NCBI GenBank assembly: GCA_963575745.1
Contig: CAUYUJ010019115.1
Coordinates: 131,041 to 195,040, forward strand
DNA length: 64,000 nucleotides
Source of the DNA: Prorocentrum cordatum
Lineage: Eukaryota > Sar > Dinophyceae > Prorocentrales > Prorocentraceae
Direction: 5' to 3'
The translations under genes were made by a program, and so were the position numbers. The first letter of the stretch is position 1; each line of letters starts with the position of its first letter. This document shows positions 43,045 through 52,977 of this stretch, piece after piece. The notes under the pieces are model-generated. The model searched no databases. It was given only the letters and a program-made list of their open reading frames with translations, and was not told the DNA's origin.

Positions 43045-44482
43045 TATCATCGCAAGACTGCCCGGACGAGTCTGTGACGCCGACGCCGCTGCTGTTGCGG
43101 TGCCACCAGACCTGCTGCCACTACGGGGCGGTGCCTTAGCCCCGCTACAGCCGTTCCTGGGCCTACACGAGCTAGCCGAAGCGGTCAGGCAGGTGGCCCC
43201 AGATCTTGACTGCCTCAGAGCACAGACGCTGGCAACTCGACGGCCTCACACGTATGTCACGCTTGCCGACATGCGCAGGATTCACGAGCATGTGAGCGAG
43301 AGGAGGACCGCACAGGAGATGGAACAAGCCCCAATGGATGTGGATGGAACACCACCCGAGGGCGGAGCCAGCCCGGACCATGACGATACGCAGGACAGCT
43401 CACAAAGCCCTGGATCCTCACCACCAGCAGGATCTCCCGGTCCCACCAGCAGGGCTGACAGGATACGACAAACTCCGCGGATCACATTTGGAAGGTGGGC
43501 CCTGCTTCTCGGACGGAATCCCCCTGAGGACGAGCTCAGGAAGAGAGGGCCACTGCGGTTCCCCGTGAGCCTACTGACCACGGCAGTGCGAGACATTGGA
43601 GCCGATCTGGTGGTCTCCAGAACGGCGTGCGTTGGTGATCGAGTCGCCGATGAAACTGGGGTCACCTTTGCCCTCGCCGGCCCTGATGCGTGGGAACAGA
43701 TCAAAGCCCTGGTCACGGAGCGCAGAGGTCAGGCCCCTGGAAGCTCCGCCCCAACGATCTTCATGGTAGATGCACAAGCCTCACAGATGGACTCCGCATT
43801 GGCGGCAGCCTCTTCCGCGGGAGGTCAATGCTGCGTCCTTTCCCTGGCCACCGAGGGAGTGCCATCCCCTGGGGGGCCGGACCCTATCGAGCTTGCGACC
43901 CTGGCGAACGCACAGTGGGGGTTCAGAGCGACCAGCAAGATCACCCACCTTGTTCCGATCGGCTACCCCTATCGAGCCGGCAAGCCCAGCCCGCCGATGC
44001 AGCAACTGTTCGCGGCGCAGTTCGACATAGCAGGCAGGGCACTTCGCACGATTCTCCCCCCGCCTATAGTTGTACACTGGGGAGGGAGATCTGGAGACAC
44101 CTCCGACGCTCTCCATGTTCTAACCCTTGAAAGCGGCAACGACGGCGTCGTCGCGCAGATCATCAGGTGGAAGGAGGAGCTGAGACAATCCAGCAACGGT
44201 AGAATCACAGCCGAATGGTTCACCACGAGAGTGCAGCTCCCTCGGGACGAGCTCCTAAGGCACCATGGGCTCGAGATGCTCTTCCATCATGTACTTCGCT
44301 GTCGGACAGCGAGACCCATGGCCGGAAGCGACGGCCTCCGTGCCCCCCTGGGCAACCTGCAGGCGGCAGCGCAAACGCCATGCTGGCCCACTCCACGGCG
44401 TGCATTTGGAGAGCCCATGAGACGAGCGACTCAGTGCACATTCCAGTCCCCCCTAGAGCAGTGTGCCTGGCGCATGCCATAG
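42962..44482 (+). CDS. Continuation after the RING; unknown domain
   Basis: This frame begins (GTG, no ATG) inside the RING region and supplies the final CPNC pair, so it should be read as the continuation of the preceding frame. Residues LLPLRGGALAPLQPFLGLHE follow; then an acidic linker (MDVDGTPPEGG) and a globular part from FGRWALLLGRNPPED through PTIFMVDAQASQMDSALAAA to HHGLEMLFHHVLRCR. No family recognised. Coding character fades after about 44,360, where the adjacent frame takes over; the formal stop is at 44,480-44,482. Confidence 0.55.
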   Translation: MSQPTQAHTYGRCFPVNCPNCRSNDRGSIIARLPGRVCDADAAAVAVPPDLLPLRGGALAPLQPFLGLHELAEAVRQVAPDLDCLRAQTLATRRPHTYVTLADMRRIHEHVSERRTAQEMEQAPMDVDGTPPEGGASPDHDDTQDSSQSPGSSPPAGSPGPTSRADRIRQTPRITFGRWALLLGRNPPEDELRKRGPLRFPVSLLTTAVRDIGADLVVSRTACVGDRVADETGVTFALAGPDAWEQIKALVTERRGQAPGSSAPTIFMVDAQASQMDSALAAASSAGGQCCVLSLATEGVPSPGGPDPIELATLANAQWGFRATSKITHLVPIGYPYRAGKPSPPMQQLFAAQFDIAGRALRTILPPPIVVHWGGRSGDTSDALHVLTLESGNDGVVAQIIRWKEELRQSSNGRITAEWFTTRVQLPRDELLRHHGLEMLFHHVLRCRTARPMAGSDGLRAPLGNLQAAAQTPCWPTPRRAFGEPMRRATQCTFQSPLEQCAWRMP

Positions 44483-45873
44483 CTTCGGCGACAGCCGGGG
44501 CCATGGGACACAGAGTAGGCATCTGTGGAACATGGTTGCTTCTTCTTGCTACCCCTGAAATGATCGCTGCCCCTGTCCTGCGGCACCTTCGCGACGAGCT
44601 CCCGCGTATATTTGGAGGAGAGTCCTCCACGCCAGCCCTGGGACCGCGCCGAATCCTCCTGGAAGGACCCTGGGACGGGGGGCCTTCCTTTGTGCGCCTC
44701 TCCGACCCCGAGGACGGCTTCCACCTGCGATGGAACCTGGCTGACATGGGACAAACGCGGCCTGCTGACGTCATGCAAGCCGTAGAGGCCACCACTGGAC
44801 CCGACACTGTCGAGCAAGTTTCCACTGTGTATGCCTGGTTTCCCGACGTCTCGGACTATAGGTGCATGACGCAAGTCCGCATGCGCCTGGCGGCCGCGGA
44901 CGCCATGGCGGCGGCCTTTGTCGGCGCCAGCTGCATCGTGGTCGGCGCCCAAACGATCAGGATCTTTCCCGCGACACCGAGCAGAGATCCCATGCACAGA
45001 GCTGCCGCCGTCTCCGGAGAACAGCAGGAGCACTTGGACGCGCTGGCCAGATCCTCCGTCCGACAAGCTCCCAGGCGTGCCATGCAGCCCCAGATCCTCG
45101 AAATCACCGCTATGGATAGGCGCTATTGGAACACTCGCTCATCTTCCCCGTTGCCCCTTTTCAATGTGCCCCAAAGAATCCACGGGGGCCGCTACGAGGG
45201 CCTCGGAGGCCCGATGGTTTACCTCATGTCGCAGAACCTCCCAAACTGGATGGATGCCCGGAAATATGTAAGATATCACTTACCGACAAAGAAAAATGGG
45301 GCGACACAGGGACAGAATGCGGATTCATGTGCGTTGGACAGGCCAACCACGAGGGAGTCTGTGCATGCATGTATCATATCGGTGTTCCTGCGGCGGCTAC
45401 CGATTCGCGAACACCCCGAGCGAGGGCTCGCTCACCGCGCGGTAGACACCCTCGTCATCCTTCCCCGCCATCGCATGGTACAGAGAGGTCTAGGACACTT
45501 ATTTTACGATCGTGCCGCAGCTGTTTTACCACTCGAGCGACGAAGCTTACCAGCATCTTGCTCGCTGTGCGCGAGACTCAATCACGTGAGATCGGTTCTA
45601 ACCCCGATCCCCCCATTCCCGAGATGGACCAGGCGTCGCCGCTCCACCTCAATGGCTGGGCCATCGCCTGCGACGCCAACTACGACCCGAATGCCAAGGA
45701 CGACGATCGCGTGGGCTTCGCGTTCCACGCTCAGACGGGTCGCCCTCGCGATCCCGAGGATGGCTTCACCTACGTACATCATCTGCGCTCTGATCATAGT
45801 GCAGAGTATGATCTACGAGTGCCCGACGAGTCCGCCATCGTCGAGGTTACCCGCTCCGCGTCCATCGACGTGA
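44380..45873 (+). CDS. Unknown globular segment of the coding block
   Basis: ATG at 44,380 (MLAHSTACIWRAHETSDS). The best-looking part runs to about 45,280 and includes VGICGTWLLLLATPEM, GPRRILLEGPWDGG, TVYAWFPDVSDYRCMTQVRM and PNWMDARK. It resembles the preceding segment in having a GTWLLLL/RWALLLG-like strand followed by a charged region, so the two may be repeats of one domain. After 45,280 this frame becomes Arg/Ser/Thr-rich while another (PEICKISLTDKEKWGD, CGFMCVGQANHEGVCACMYH) looks more like protein. The true junction is unclear. No known family. Confidence 0.45.
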   Translation: MLAHSTACIWRAHETSDSVHIPVPPRAVCLAHAIASATAGAMGHRVGICGTWLLLLATPEMIAAPVLRHLRDELPRIFGGESSTPALGPRRILLEGPWDGGPSFVRLSDPEDGFHLRWNLADMGQTRPADVMQAVEATTGPDTVEQVSTVYAWFPDVSDYRCMTQVRMRLAAADAMAAAFVGASCIVVGAQTIRIFPATPSRDPMHRAAAVSGEQQEHLDALARSSVRQAPRRAMQPQILEITAMDRRYWNTRSSSPLPLFNVPQRIHGGRYEGLGGPMVYLMSQNLPNWMDARKYVRYHLPTKKNGATQGQNADSCALDRPTTRESVHACIISVFLRRLPIREHPERGLAHRAVDTLVILPRHRMVQRGLGHLFYDRAAAVLPLERRSLPASCSLCARLNHVRSVLTPIPPFPRWTRRRRSTSMAGPSPATPTTTRMPRTTIAWASRSTLRRVALAIPRMASPTYIICALIIVQSMIYECPTSPPSSRLPAPRPST

Positions 45874-46514
45874 CAGGTTGCATCGGCAAGGTTGTTGGTG
45901 GAGTCGGCGGCAACGCCCACTATGAATACAGTGCGACCACGGCCACACCGTGGATGTCATTCATGAAGGCCATGTGCATGATCTCCGGCCTCTTCACCCG
46001 CAACTCGTCCGTCCAAGAAAACGCTCGTGGTTTACATGATCACTCGCGTGCTGTGATTCCAAATTCACACCGCAAGTGCCTACAAATGGAGCTTGCGACG
46101 GTGGTGTTGAAAGCAGAGTGGATGATGGTGCACAACGACGGGTCAAAAGTGGGCAGTGCATTTCTTGGGCAATATTCTGAAGACAGCGTTCAGGATACAC
46201 ATCAGGTGTACAAGGAGGGGCTTTGTGCGCCTCCAGATGTGTACAGCAATGGTTTATCGACCCCCAGCTACGCTCCGAATCTTGATCACGCTGCGATCAA
46301 ACTACCCGTGCGTCCACCTGGCGTGGCCAGGACATCGGACACGGCGGGGCACCTCGGCCACATCGTCGAGGGCCATCTCGTCACCGAAATGAGGGCATTC
46401 TCCGGTATCCACCAGACAAGCAAATTCCGCCGCAAGCTCAGCACTTGGCAGACTACACGCGGAGGGCTTTGGAGGCATCGGATCAGGCCCCAGGACGGTG
46501 GCAGCACCATCTGA
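45624..46514 (+). CDS. Unknown 296-aa protein or exon
   Basis: ATG at 45,624 (MDQASPLHLNGWAIACDANY). Mixed composition, with GFAFHAQTGRPRDPEDGFTY, VTRSASIDVTGCIGKVVGG, WMSFMKAMCMISGLFTRN and GHLVTEMRAFSGIHQTSKF. The frame is open well upstream; there the segment ICKISLTDKEKWGDTGTEC, with several Cys (CGFMC, GVCACMYH), looks like a small zinc-binding motif and may belong to the same product. It ends in a TGA that overlaps the start of the next frame by 17 nt. I recognise no family. Confidence 0.5.
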   Translation: MDQASPLHLNGWAIACDANYDPNAKDDDRVGFAFHAQTGRPRDPEDGFTYVHHLRSDHSAEYDLRVPDESAIVEVTRSASIDVTGCIGKVVGGVGGNAHYEYSATTATPWMSFMKAMCMISGLFTRNSSVQENARGLHDHSRAVIPNSHRKCLQMELATVVLKAEWMMVHNDGSKVGSAFLGQYSEDSVQDTHQVYKEGLCAPPDVYSNGLSTPSYAPNLDHAAIKLPVRPPGVARTSDTAGHLGHIVEGHLVTEMRAFSGIHQTSKFRRKLSTWQTTRGGLWRHRIRPQDGGSTI

Positions 46515-48282
46515 TCACCACGACGGCTGGAAAATCCTCCCAGAGCATGACGAGAGTCATTGGCAGCCATACGAGGGAGGAGCTGTGCTCGCCGGAGAAA
46601 CGCCCCCCATGAAAGACCCTGGTCTTACCCCAGGAGCAGCCGTTGACCCGCTCGAGCTGGCAGAGGCAAAATACAGCGCGTTTTGTGGTGGTCGATTGGT
46701 TTCCGCTCTTCTTTCAGACAGCGGATGGCATGGGATCATACAGGAGGACTTGGGATTTCTCCTTCACCATGCTTTCGGCCCGTCAGGGCATGCGTACAAA
46801 TCGACAAATTTGTATGCGGATTCTACGTGGATCATGCACCCCAGGAAAGGTTCCAAGGCCGCCCCGCACAAGAAGTACCCAAGCTACGGCATCGACGAGC
46901 TCAACAGCCCACAGCAGCGAGATGCCCTCGCCAGGGCGTCCAATGTTGGCCTCGTACCTCTCTTCATGCCGTGCCTCAGCCGTGCAGAATACATCGGCGG
47001 CGCCACCCTCGAGCATTTGTCGACATCCATTCGCGATGACATCATGATGTGGGCATTCTCCTTTGGCAATTACAAAGGATGGTTCAAACAAAATGACACG
47101 GCGATTGGCCAGGATTGTATTATATTGCCAGAGGCTGGTGGCGACACCCGCTGCGACGTGGCACAACTCCGCGAGCAGCCTACCAAGGCACAGGAGAACC
47201 GTATCGCAGCAATTCTGGAGTCGCAGTTTGAGTCAACACTCGAGCAGCGAAACATGATCACCATGATCCGCAAGGCCAGAGGCTTGTCGCTGATGAATGA
47301 CAATCATTACATAACTGAGTGGCGTAAATTGAATGAGGTCATCTGGGAATATTGGGCTAGCGCCTTTCCTGCATACGTGAAACAAAGACACTACAGCAGG
47401 GGTATCAACGCCATGGTGGTCTGGAGCGCAAACGACATTGCGTGCGCTAATCATGGTCAGGCCTGGTCGGGCACCCGTCGCCATCAGGACCGCGCTCCTA
47501 CCATCGTGCGCGAGCTCATGAAGATGGAGTGCGAGGGCGGCGTCCCGACGCTTATGCCAGTACACGTGAAAGTGGATCTATCACGTTTCACCGACGTGAT
47601 GCAATACTTCCGTTGCCTCACAGTCATGGGGCCAGGCAAAGCGGCACAATGGGGCGTACACCCTACCTTCGACCATCACACGGGCGACCTGACCAGGACT
47701 ATGCAAAGTCGTGGTATTACGGTCCTTCCCTCAGACCACTGGATTGATGCGTACGACAGAGTCACGCCTTCGGCTTGGCATTCAAAGCAGAATAATCACA
47801 ATCTGGCGACGATGACGATTCAGTTTTGTGATGCAGTATGCTACCGCAATTTCTGTGCATTGATCCAGTCATTACCGTCACAGCCATATCCGTCCAGACC
47901 TCCTATCCTGACAGCAGTTACGGATTCACAGGCCTACACGCAGGCCACAGAGATTATGGATGCTCTTCAGTTTCGTGAGAAAATGACGAACGAATGGAAA
48001 AGGAACCTCAACCTCACGACGCTGATGACTCAGACTGCAGGGGAGATGGCTCATTGTGCATGGATGGCCTCGTGCGCCAGTGGCGCGTTGCCGAAATCGA
48101 TGCCGTTGGCAACGAGCGATCCATGCATGCCCATTCCTGGACTCGCAAAAGAGCCACCAGCACCGGATCCGACGAAATCTATTCATGCTGGAGATCCATA
48201 TGGTGAGGCATACGAGGAGTTGTTCAATCAGCTTCTCCTCCTGATCAACGACTACCCTGGTGCGTGGGCATCTTGGGAGTAG
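46498..48282 (+). CDS. Unknown ~590-aa protein of the coding block
   Basis: Opens with GTG; the first ATG is at 46,609 (MKDPGLTPGAA). The whole frame is protein-like with no low complexity: YSAFCGGRLVSALLSDSGWH, WIMHPRKGSKAAPHKKYPSY, MMWAFSFGNYKGWFKQND, GLSLMNDNHYITEWRKLNEV and AFPAYVKQRHYSRGINAMVV. It is rich in Trp, Tyr, His and Met, unlike the Ala/Arg-rich upstream segments, and GC is lower. It ends LINDYPGAWASWE with a TAG; the next ATG lies one nucleotide after the stop. No catalytic motif or family recognised. Confidence 0.6.
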   Translation: MAAPSDHHDGWKILPEHDESHWQPYEGGAVLAGETPPMKDPGLTPGAAVDPLELAEAKYSAFCGGRLVSALLSDSGWHGIIQEDLGFLLHHAFGPSGHAYKSTNLYADSTWIMHPRKGSKAAPHKKYPSYGIDELNSPQQRDALARASNVGLVPLFMPCLSRAEYIGGATLEHLSTSIRDDIMMWAFSFGNYKGWFKQNDTAIGQDCIILPEAGGDTRCDVAQLREQPTKAQENRIAAILESQFESTLEQRNMITMIRKARGLSLMNDNHYITEWRKLNEVIWEYWASAFPAYVKQRHYSRGINAMVVWSANDIACANHGQAWSGTRRHQDRAPTIVRELMKMECEGGVPTLMPVHVKVDLSRFTDVMQYFRCLTVMGPGKAAQWGVHPTFDHHTGDLTRTMQSRGITVLPSDHWIDAYDRVTPSAWHSKQNNHNLATMTIQFCDAVCYRNFCALIQSLPSQPYPSRPPILTAVTDSQAYTQATEIMDALQFREKMTNEWKRNLNLTTLMTQTAGEMAHCAWMASCASGALPKSMPLATSDPCMPIPGLAKEPPAPDPTKSIHAGDPYGEAYEELFNQLLLLINDYPGAWASWE

Positions 48283-48283
48283 G

Positions 48284-50428
48284 ATGAAAAAAAGGAGCTC
48301 TTTCACCCCAATCGTGAAGGGCACCAAGGACGCACACGCTGTTACTTGGGTTGTATACGAACAGTTCCTGCTCCAGATTAACGACATGGCAGGTGATGAC
48401 GACACGACGAAATCACGCCTCATTGCGGAGCGCAACAGATTGTGCTCCCATCGTGTCGGTCCTCGCATTGACAACTCAGAAACTATTACGGCATGCAAAG
48501 GTTTCTACACACAGAACGCCATGGATCGTCTCGCCATGGGGCTCACGGCCGACGCTCCGACCGCTGTCTTCGCCGCAGAGCCACCCGACGGCTCCACGGC
48601 AGCTGGGGCGCACCAGCTCAGTGAGGAACAGAGCGAGGACAGGCAGCCACTGCCGCCAGGCCCACTGCCTGATCCACTGCCGCCAGGCCCGCAGCCGATT
48701 GTCACGCTACCCGAGCCATTGCCACCTGGTCCGCTTCCGATTAGCACGCCTGCTGATCCATTGCCACCAGGTCCGCTCCCGACAGCCGCGTCAGCCCCGC
48801 TCCCCGACGAGGACACTGATGTGGATGCGGAGCTGGAAGCAATTCCTGCTGACGATGGGCCTTCGCCTGGTCAGCAATCGGATACGGTATACATACTGTC
48901 GTGGCAAGACTGTTGCGAGCGATCATGCCATGAGGATACAAGCCAGATCCCGACATTCGGCAATGCGTGCGCTCCTCGTGAGTACAAGCTTCAAGCAGGT
49001 CATGTGGATGATCATCCATACGTGCCTCCTCCGTTGAAGGGCACGTCCGCGATCAATGGCATGGCTTGCTTGCAGGGCGATGATTGGCCGAGCCAAATGA
49101 CATGCGACGATTGTGTGATCGCCCATGCGCCTGACATTGTTCAGTCTGGTTGCTTCCCAGAATGGAAATGGATATCGCCCCCGCGGTGCGATGAGGTCCG
49201 CTACGGACCTGAGCTGCTTGAGGAGTGGCTTGGAGATCCTGTTTACATGAGCAAGGACATCACGACAATGCTTCGCCATGAGATCCACTACAAAAAGTTC
49301 CATATCGACAAATTTCTTGATCGACGGGTCCACATATGGTCGAACACGGCGCAGCAATCTTGGAAGATCCCCAGCAATTGGAAATCATTTCGGGACATGG
49401 TTCAGTGGAAATTTCAAGAGCGTCGTGGACCTCACAACGGACCGTCCACCGAGGCGGCCATTACACACTTTCACAAAGACGGTGAACCAGACGGATACAT
49501 GTGCTGGACTGATTACTATTTGATTTTCGTCATTCGTGCGTTCCAGAAGCACATTGACCCGGAAAAGAACCGGATCGAGATATATGCCAAACCAGTCCCC
49601 GACGGGAGCGATCCCAGCTGCTTCGATTGGAACAGCGTTATCGCTATCAGATGCGTTGGAGGCCACAGTTGCGTCAACCCTTTCTCCAAACCATGGAATA
49701 TGGGCTGGGAGAGCTTACAATGGACAGACGTCAAATACCTCCACCACGGCGCGACTCTTCGTGCCTGGCGAAGCATCCTCAAGTCAGGGATTATTCCAGG
49801 CTATGCCGATCAGTCTTCTCAGAGAGACAAACGTGATAGAGGATCACAACGCACGGAGGCATTTTACAGTTCCAGTACTTACGTGCACAACGCCAAGAAG
49901 AACCCTCACACCTCGGTCCAATCGTACAAGTTCAAGCACTATAAGAACGAGGTGGAGCTGGTGATCGACATGCAAATTGCCACGAAGGCTGGATGCAGAT
50001 TTTGGCTGGGAGCACAGGGCGCTATCATGACTGAGGATGTGGTTCCAGCTGCTGCAGTACTCGCCATTCGCCGTCTCACACCACACCGCGAGATCTCGAG
50101 TGGCAGGCAGTTGTGGCCAGAAACGGGCCCTACGTGGGTCTACCCGCCGCTGGCTACGAGACAACCTTTGAGCAAATACGAGATTTGCGCTGTTCCCGCT
50201 GGAACAGACACAATTGATGATCCTCCTGGGATTGCCCCAACTGGCAAGGCCTACGACACGGCTCAGCAGCCACGGACACAGTCCGCCTCAGCATCATCGG
50301 CCCAGCAACCCATCGCCCCTCCGCTGGGGGCGACCCCTGCTGGCCATACAGCTGACGCTGACGCTTTGGGTGAGGCAATTGTCCGTGATCTGGTCAACAG
50401 TTGTGGGCACAACACACAGGATAAATAA
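48284..50428 (+). CDS. 714-aa protein with KptA/ART-like C-terminal domain
   Basis: ATG at 48,284 one base after the previous stop. Residues about 110-180 are a Pro-rich repeat (PLPPGPLPDPLPPGPQP, LPPGPLPIS). Residues about 480-610 resemble RNA 2'-phosphotransferase (KptA/Tpt1) and related ADP-ribosyltransferases: YLHHGATLRAWRSILKSGI matches the HGT...W..I...G element; ELVIDMQIATKAGCRFWLG and QGAIMTEDVVP match the strand and NGV.LT...VP element. The Arg-x-His found in active KptA between these is not obvious (FYSSSTYVHN instead), so it may be inactive or altered. Residues 1-480 are unassigned and Cys/Trp-rich. Typical KptA is about 200-250 aa, so this would be a fusion. Confidence 0.6.
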   Translation: MKKRSSFTPIVKGTKDAHAVTWVVYEQFLLQINDMAGDDDTTKSRLIAERNRLCSHRVGPRIDNSETITACKGFYTQNAMDRLAMGLTADAPTAVFAAEPPDGSTAAGAHQLSEEQSEDRQPLPPGPLPDPLPPGPQPIVTLPEPLPPGPLPISTPADPLPPGPLPTAASAPLPDEDTDVDAELEAIPADDGPSPGQQSDTVYILSWQDCCERSCHEDTSQIPTFGNACAPREYKLQAGHVDDHPYVPPPLKGTSAINGMACLQGDDWPSQMTCDDCVIAHAPDIVQSGCFPEWKWISPPRCDEVRYGPELLEEWLGDPVYMSKDITTMLRHEIHYKKFHIDKFLDRRVHIWSNTAQQSWKIPSNWKSFRDMVQWKFQERRGPHNGPSTEAAITHFHKDGEPDGYMCWTDYYLIFVIRAFQKHIDPEKNRIEIYAKPVPDGSDPSCFDWNSVIAIRCVGGHSCVNPFSKPWNMGWESLQWTDVKYLHHGATLRAWRSILKSGIIPGYADQSSQRDKRDRGSQRTEAFYSSSTYVHNAKKNPHTSVQSYKFKHYKNEVELVIDMQIATKAGCRFWLGAQGAIMTEDVVPAAAVLAIRRLTPHREISSGRQLWPETGPTWVYPPLATRQPLSKYEICAVPAGTDTIDDPPGIAPTGKAYDTAQQPRTQSASASSAQQPIAPPLGATPAGHTADADALGEAIVRDLVNSCGHNTQDK

Positions 50429-51950
50429 TGGTTGATAGCTATATCACATTGCAGAGAGGCTCTACGACCCATTACAGCAAATATTACACAGAAAGACTGG
50501 GATCGACGGCCTATCTTCAACGATGTTCGCATGGTGGATTTCATTATTGTCAAAAATTGGGGTTCAACCAATTGCTACCACTGTGACAATCACTACCCCA
50601 AGGGCGACTACAACACGAAGGTCCGCATGAACAAGGGCCATATTTATGGACCAGTCATACACCTCGCAGTCTTCGAGAAGTTCTTCGCAGTACAAATACC
50701 AATTCTCAACTACGGTTTACGATGGGTAAACATATGGTATTGCGACAAAAATATGCTCCTCAAGGGGGTCGTCTTCGCTATGCCAGTACGTGCTGACATC
50801 AACCCAGTTCACCTGCATGTCGCACTGCAGGGCCTATCTTCATGCAGTGGTCAGATCAATGAATTTAAACAAACAGGTGATCTACCATGTCATGGAATGC
50901 CGAGGATTTACAAACCACGCATCCCACGTACGCCGACCAGACGCCCCGCTCCTCGGACACCTGATCCCGACGAGCTGGCGGCGACACCTGCCGAAGACCC
51001 CACGGCAGACGACGAGGGATCACGACACGACGCAGGCCAATCCACCGATCCTCTGGTCACTGTCAACGTCGACATATCGACCATACCACTCACAGATGAG
51101 GAAAGAGCAGCCAATGATACCATGAAGGCGGATTTATCGGTGGAGATTCACGCTGATGAGGACGTTGGCTCGTCCATCCTGGACAACATCATTGATCCGC
51201 CAGAAGATTTCCTCAGCCACCCCGACTATGACCCAGAGGACAATACCAAATGGATTTTACAATCTTACGACCACCGCGTATACCGCTGGACGTCGGAACC
51301 ACTGGTGGACTCTCCAATGATCAAGGTGAAACAACTTATTGAATTACACACTGGCAGGGCCGACCTCGTGGTGGACAAGATAGAGTCATGTCTGCGATTT
51401 GAGATACAATTCGGTCAAAACACAGAAGCATACCAAATGGACTACGATCATACCCACAAATGGGCACGCGACTTACCGATTTGCAGTGCAGATTGTTTCT
51501 TCAAAAAGATGGAACACTACCTTGACCCAGAGATTATTGAGGAATCGACCACAGGCATATTTCAATGGATTTCCAAAGTGTACCAAATCATATTGTTGGA
51601 CAGCATCAAGGGTTTGCACCAGTTTACCAACGATGCCATCTATCAGAACCATCCTGCCCTCAATACGTTGCGTGCTTTCTTCGCAGAGTGCATAAAGACA
51701 CATGGCAACCCAGGCTTCCCCGTATGGGAGGAGCCGGTGGAAACGCCTGCTGCGCCTGACCTGGACGATCCAGGCGCCAAGCAGGATATCCCCAGGGATC
51801 CAGGTAGCGTCGCTTCTGCAGCTCCCGACCAAGAGACCATGGTACAGATCTTAGCCCAGACGCAGAACATTGACCGCGAGGTGGGCGATAACGAGGCCAT
51901 CTTGCAGGCAGAGGCTACCCGCATTCGCGCGGACAACGTGCACCATGGTG
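50429..51950 (+). CDS. Unknown protein in frame with the preceding one after a TAA
   Basis: Directly follows the TAA at 50,426 in the same frame, so it could be a second product (first ATG about 50,530, MVDFIIVKNWGS), a read-through extension or a broken single gene. Residues include TNCYHCDNHYPKGDYNTKV (CxxC), WVNIWYCDKNMLLKGVVF and a Pro/Thr-rich linker (RTPTRRPAPRTPDPDE). An acidic, Tyr/Asp-rich part follows (IIDPPEDFLSHPDYDPED). The formal stop is at 52,192, but after about 51,950 other frames look more coding. No family recognised. Confidence 0.5.
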
Positions 51951-52059
51951 ATATGGGCACTGCAGATGCCGACAACTCCGGGTACGCAGGACTACCGGGG
52001 AAAGACTGTCTGGGATCGGGATCGAGGGGATCGGCCGATCGATCGCTTCCCGTCCGACC

Positions 52060-52599
52060 GCTGAGATCCATCGTGAGGCCATCAACCAACTCGGCCGTGG
52101 TCTTGCGTCCACTGACGGTGGAATCACCCGCTGGGGATCTCTCAGGGACCTTGCCACTTCCGCGGCTCCTGGAGCGATCCAGCATGATATAGCGCGATGT
52201 CGGCATTGCGATCGTTTCCTGTCTCTCGGAATCGTCACGGGTGACGGTGCAATTTGTGATATCTGCTGGCAGTGCACTGTCTCTGTAGGCGCCGCGGGCC
52301 AAGGTGGCGCCGCGGAGAGCGACCTAGCGTACCTCCAGCAGTTGAACTACTGGATCAAGACGAACCTCTCCCAGGACGATGTCACGAGGTACATGTCAGA
52401 TGGAGCGCGTGTCTACATGATGGGCCAGCGCTCCAAGGCTGGCCTGGCGAAGGATACCTTGAGGAGACACGCGAAGAAGGCAGGGGAGAGGTATAAGAGG
52501 TGGCTTGACGCAGGCCCCCCTCCTGCACACATGTGCAGGATGATGGGCGAGGCTGAGGATCAGCGACCTCTATGCCACCCCTTTGCCAATCTCATATAG
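52060..52599 (+). CDS. Cys-cluster C-terminal segment
   Basis: Open frame without an ATG at its beginning: EIHREAINQLGRGLASTDGG, RWGSLRDLATSAAPGAIQHD, then CRHCDRFLSLG and AICDICWQC, a CxxC-x(n)-CxxCxxC zinc-binding-like cluster (52,198-52,280). This is followed by a helical basic part (LQQLNYWIKTNLSQDD, AKDTLRRHAKKAGERYKR). Ends in a TAG at 52,597-52,599. A short stretch in a third frame (51,950-52,060, DYRGKTVWDRDRGDRP) may connect it to the preceding segment. Unknown family. Confidence 0.5.
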   Translation, partial: AEIHREAINQLGRGLASTDGGITRWGSLRDLATSAAPGAIQHDIARCRHCDRFLSLGIVTGDGAICDICWQCTVSVGAAGQGGAAESDLAYLQQLNYWIKTNLSQDDVTRYMSDGARVYMMGQRSKAGLAKDTLRRHAKKAGERYKRWLDAGPPPAHMCRMMGEAEDQRPLCHPFANLI

Positions 52600-52662
52600 C
52601 GTTTCCTCGATGACCTACGTTTCCACCACCAAATGACTGCCGCTCGCACTGAGATTGGCAAA
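52582..52662. repeat. 13-bp perfect inverted repeat at the 3' end
   Basis: TTTGCCAATCTCA (52,582-52,594) and TGAGATTGGCAAA (52,650-52,662), separated by 55 bp. The left arm overlaps the last codons and stop of the Cys-cluster frame. Could be an RNA hairpin in the 3' region or an element end. Confidence 0.75.
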
Positions 52663-52977
52663 CAGGCCTGGACCATCGAAGACATGCGCGACGCTTGTGA
52701 CATATAGGATCACAGCGTTAGGCTTGGCTTCGCTGGTCGCAGGCACTGGTGGTTGAGCGATGGTAGACTCGACAGAGGCACCAGGCAAGAGCGTGGCCTT
52801 GTCACAATTGCTTTGCCCCGCGGGGACGGCACTCGTGAGAAAGTTACGCAGCGCAAGCTTGCCAAACTGGCCTCCGTCGAACCTGCCGTGGGATCTGCCA
52901 TTCCAAGGGGGGTGAGTTCAGCGGCTAGAACCGATCCTAACGACCCCAACACACACTCCTCACATACACATGGCGCC

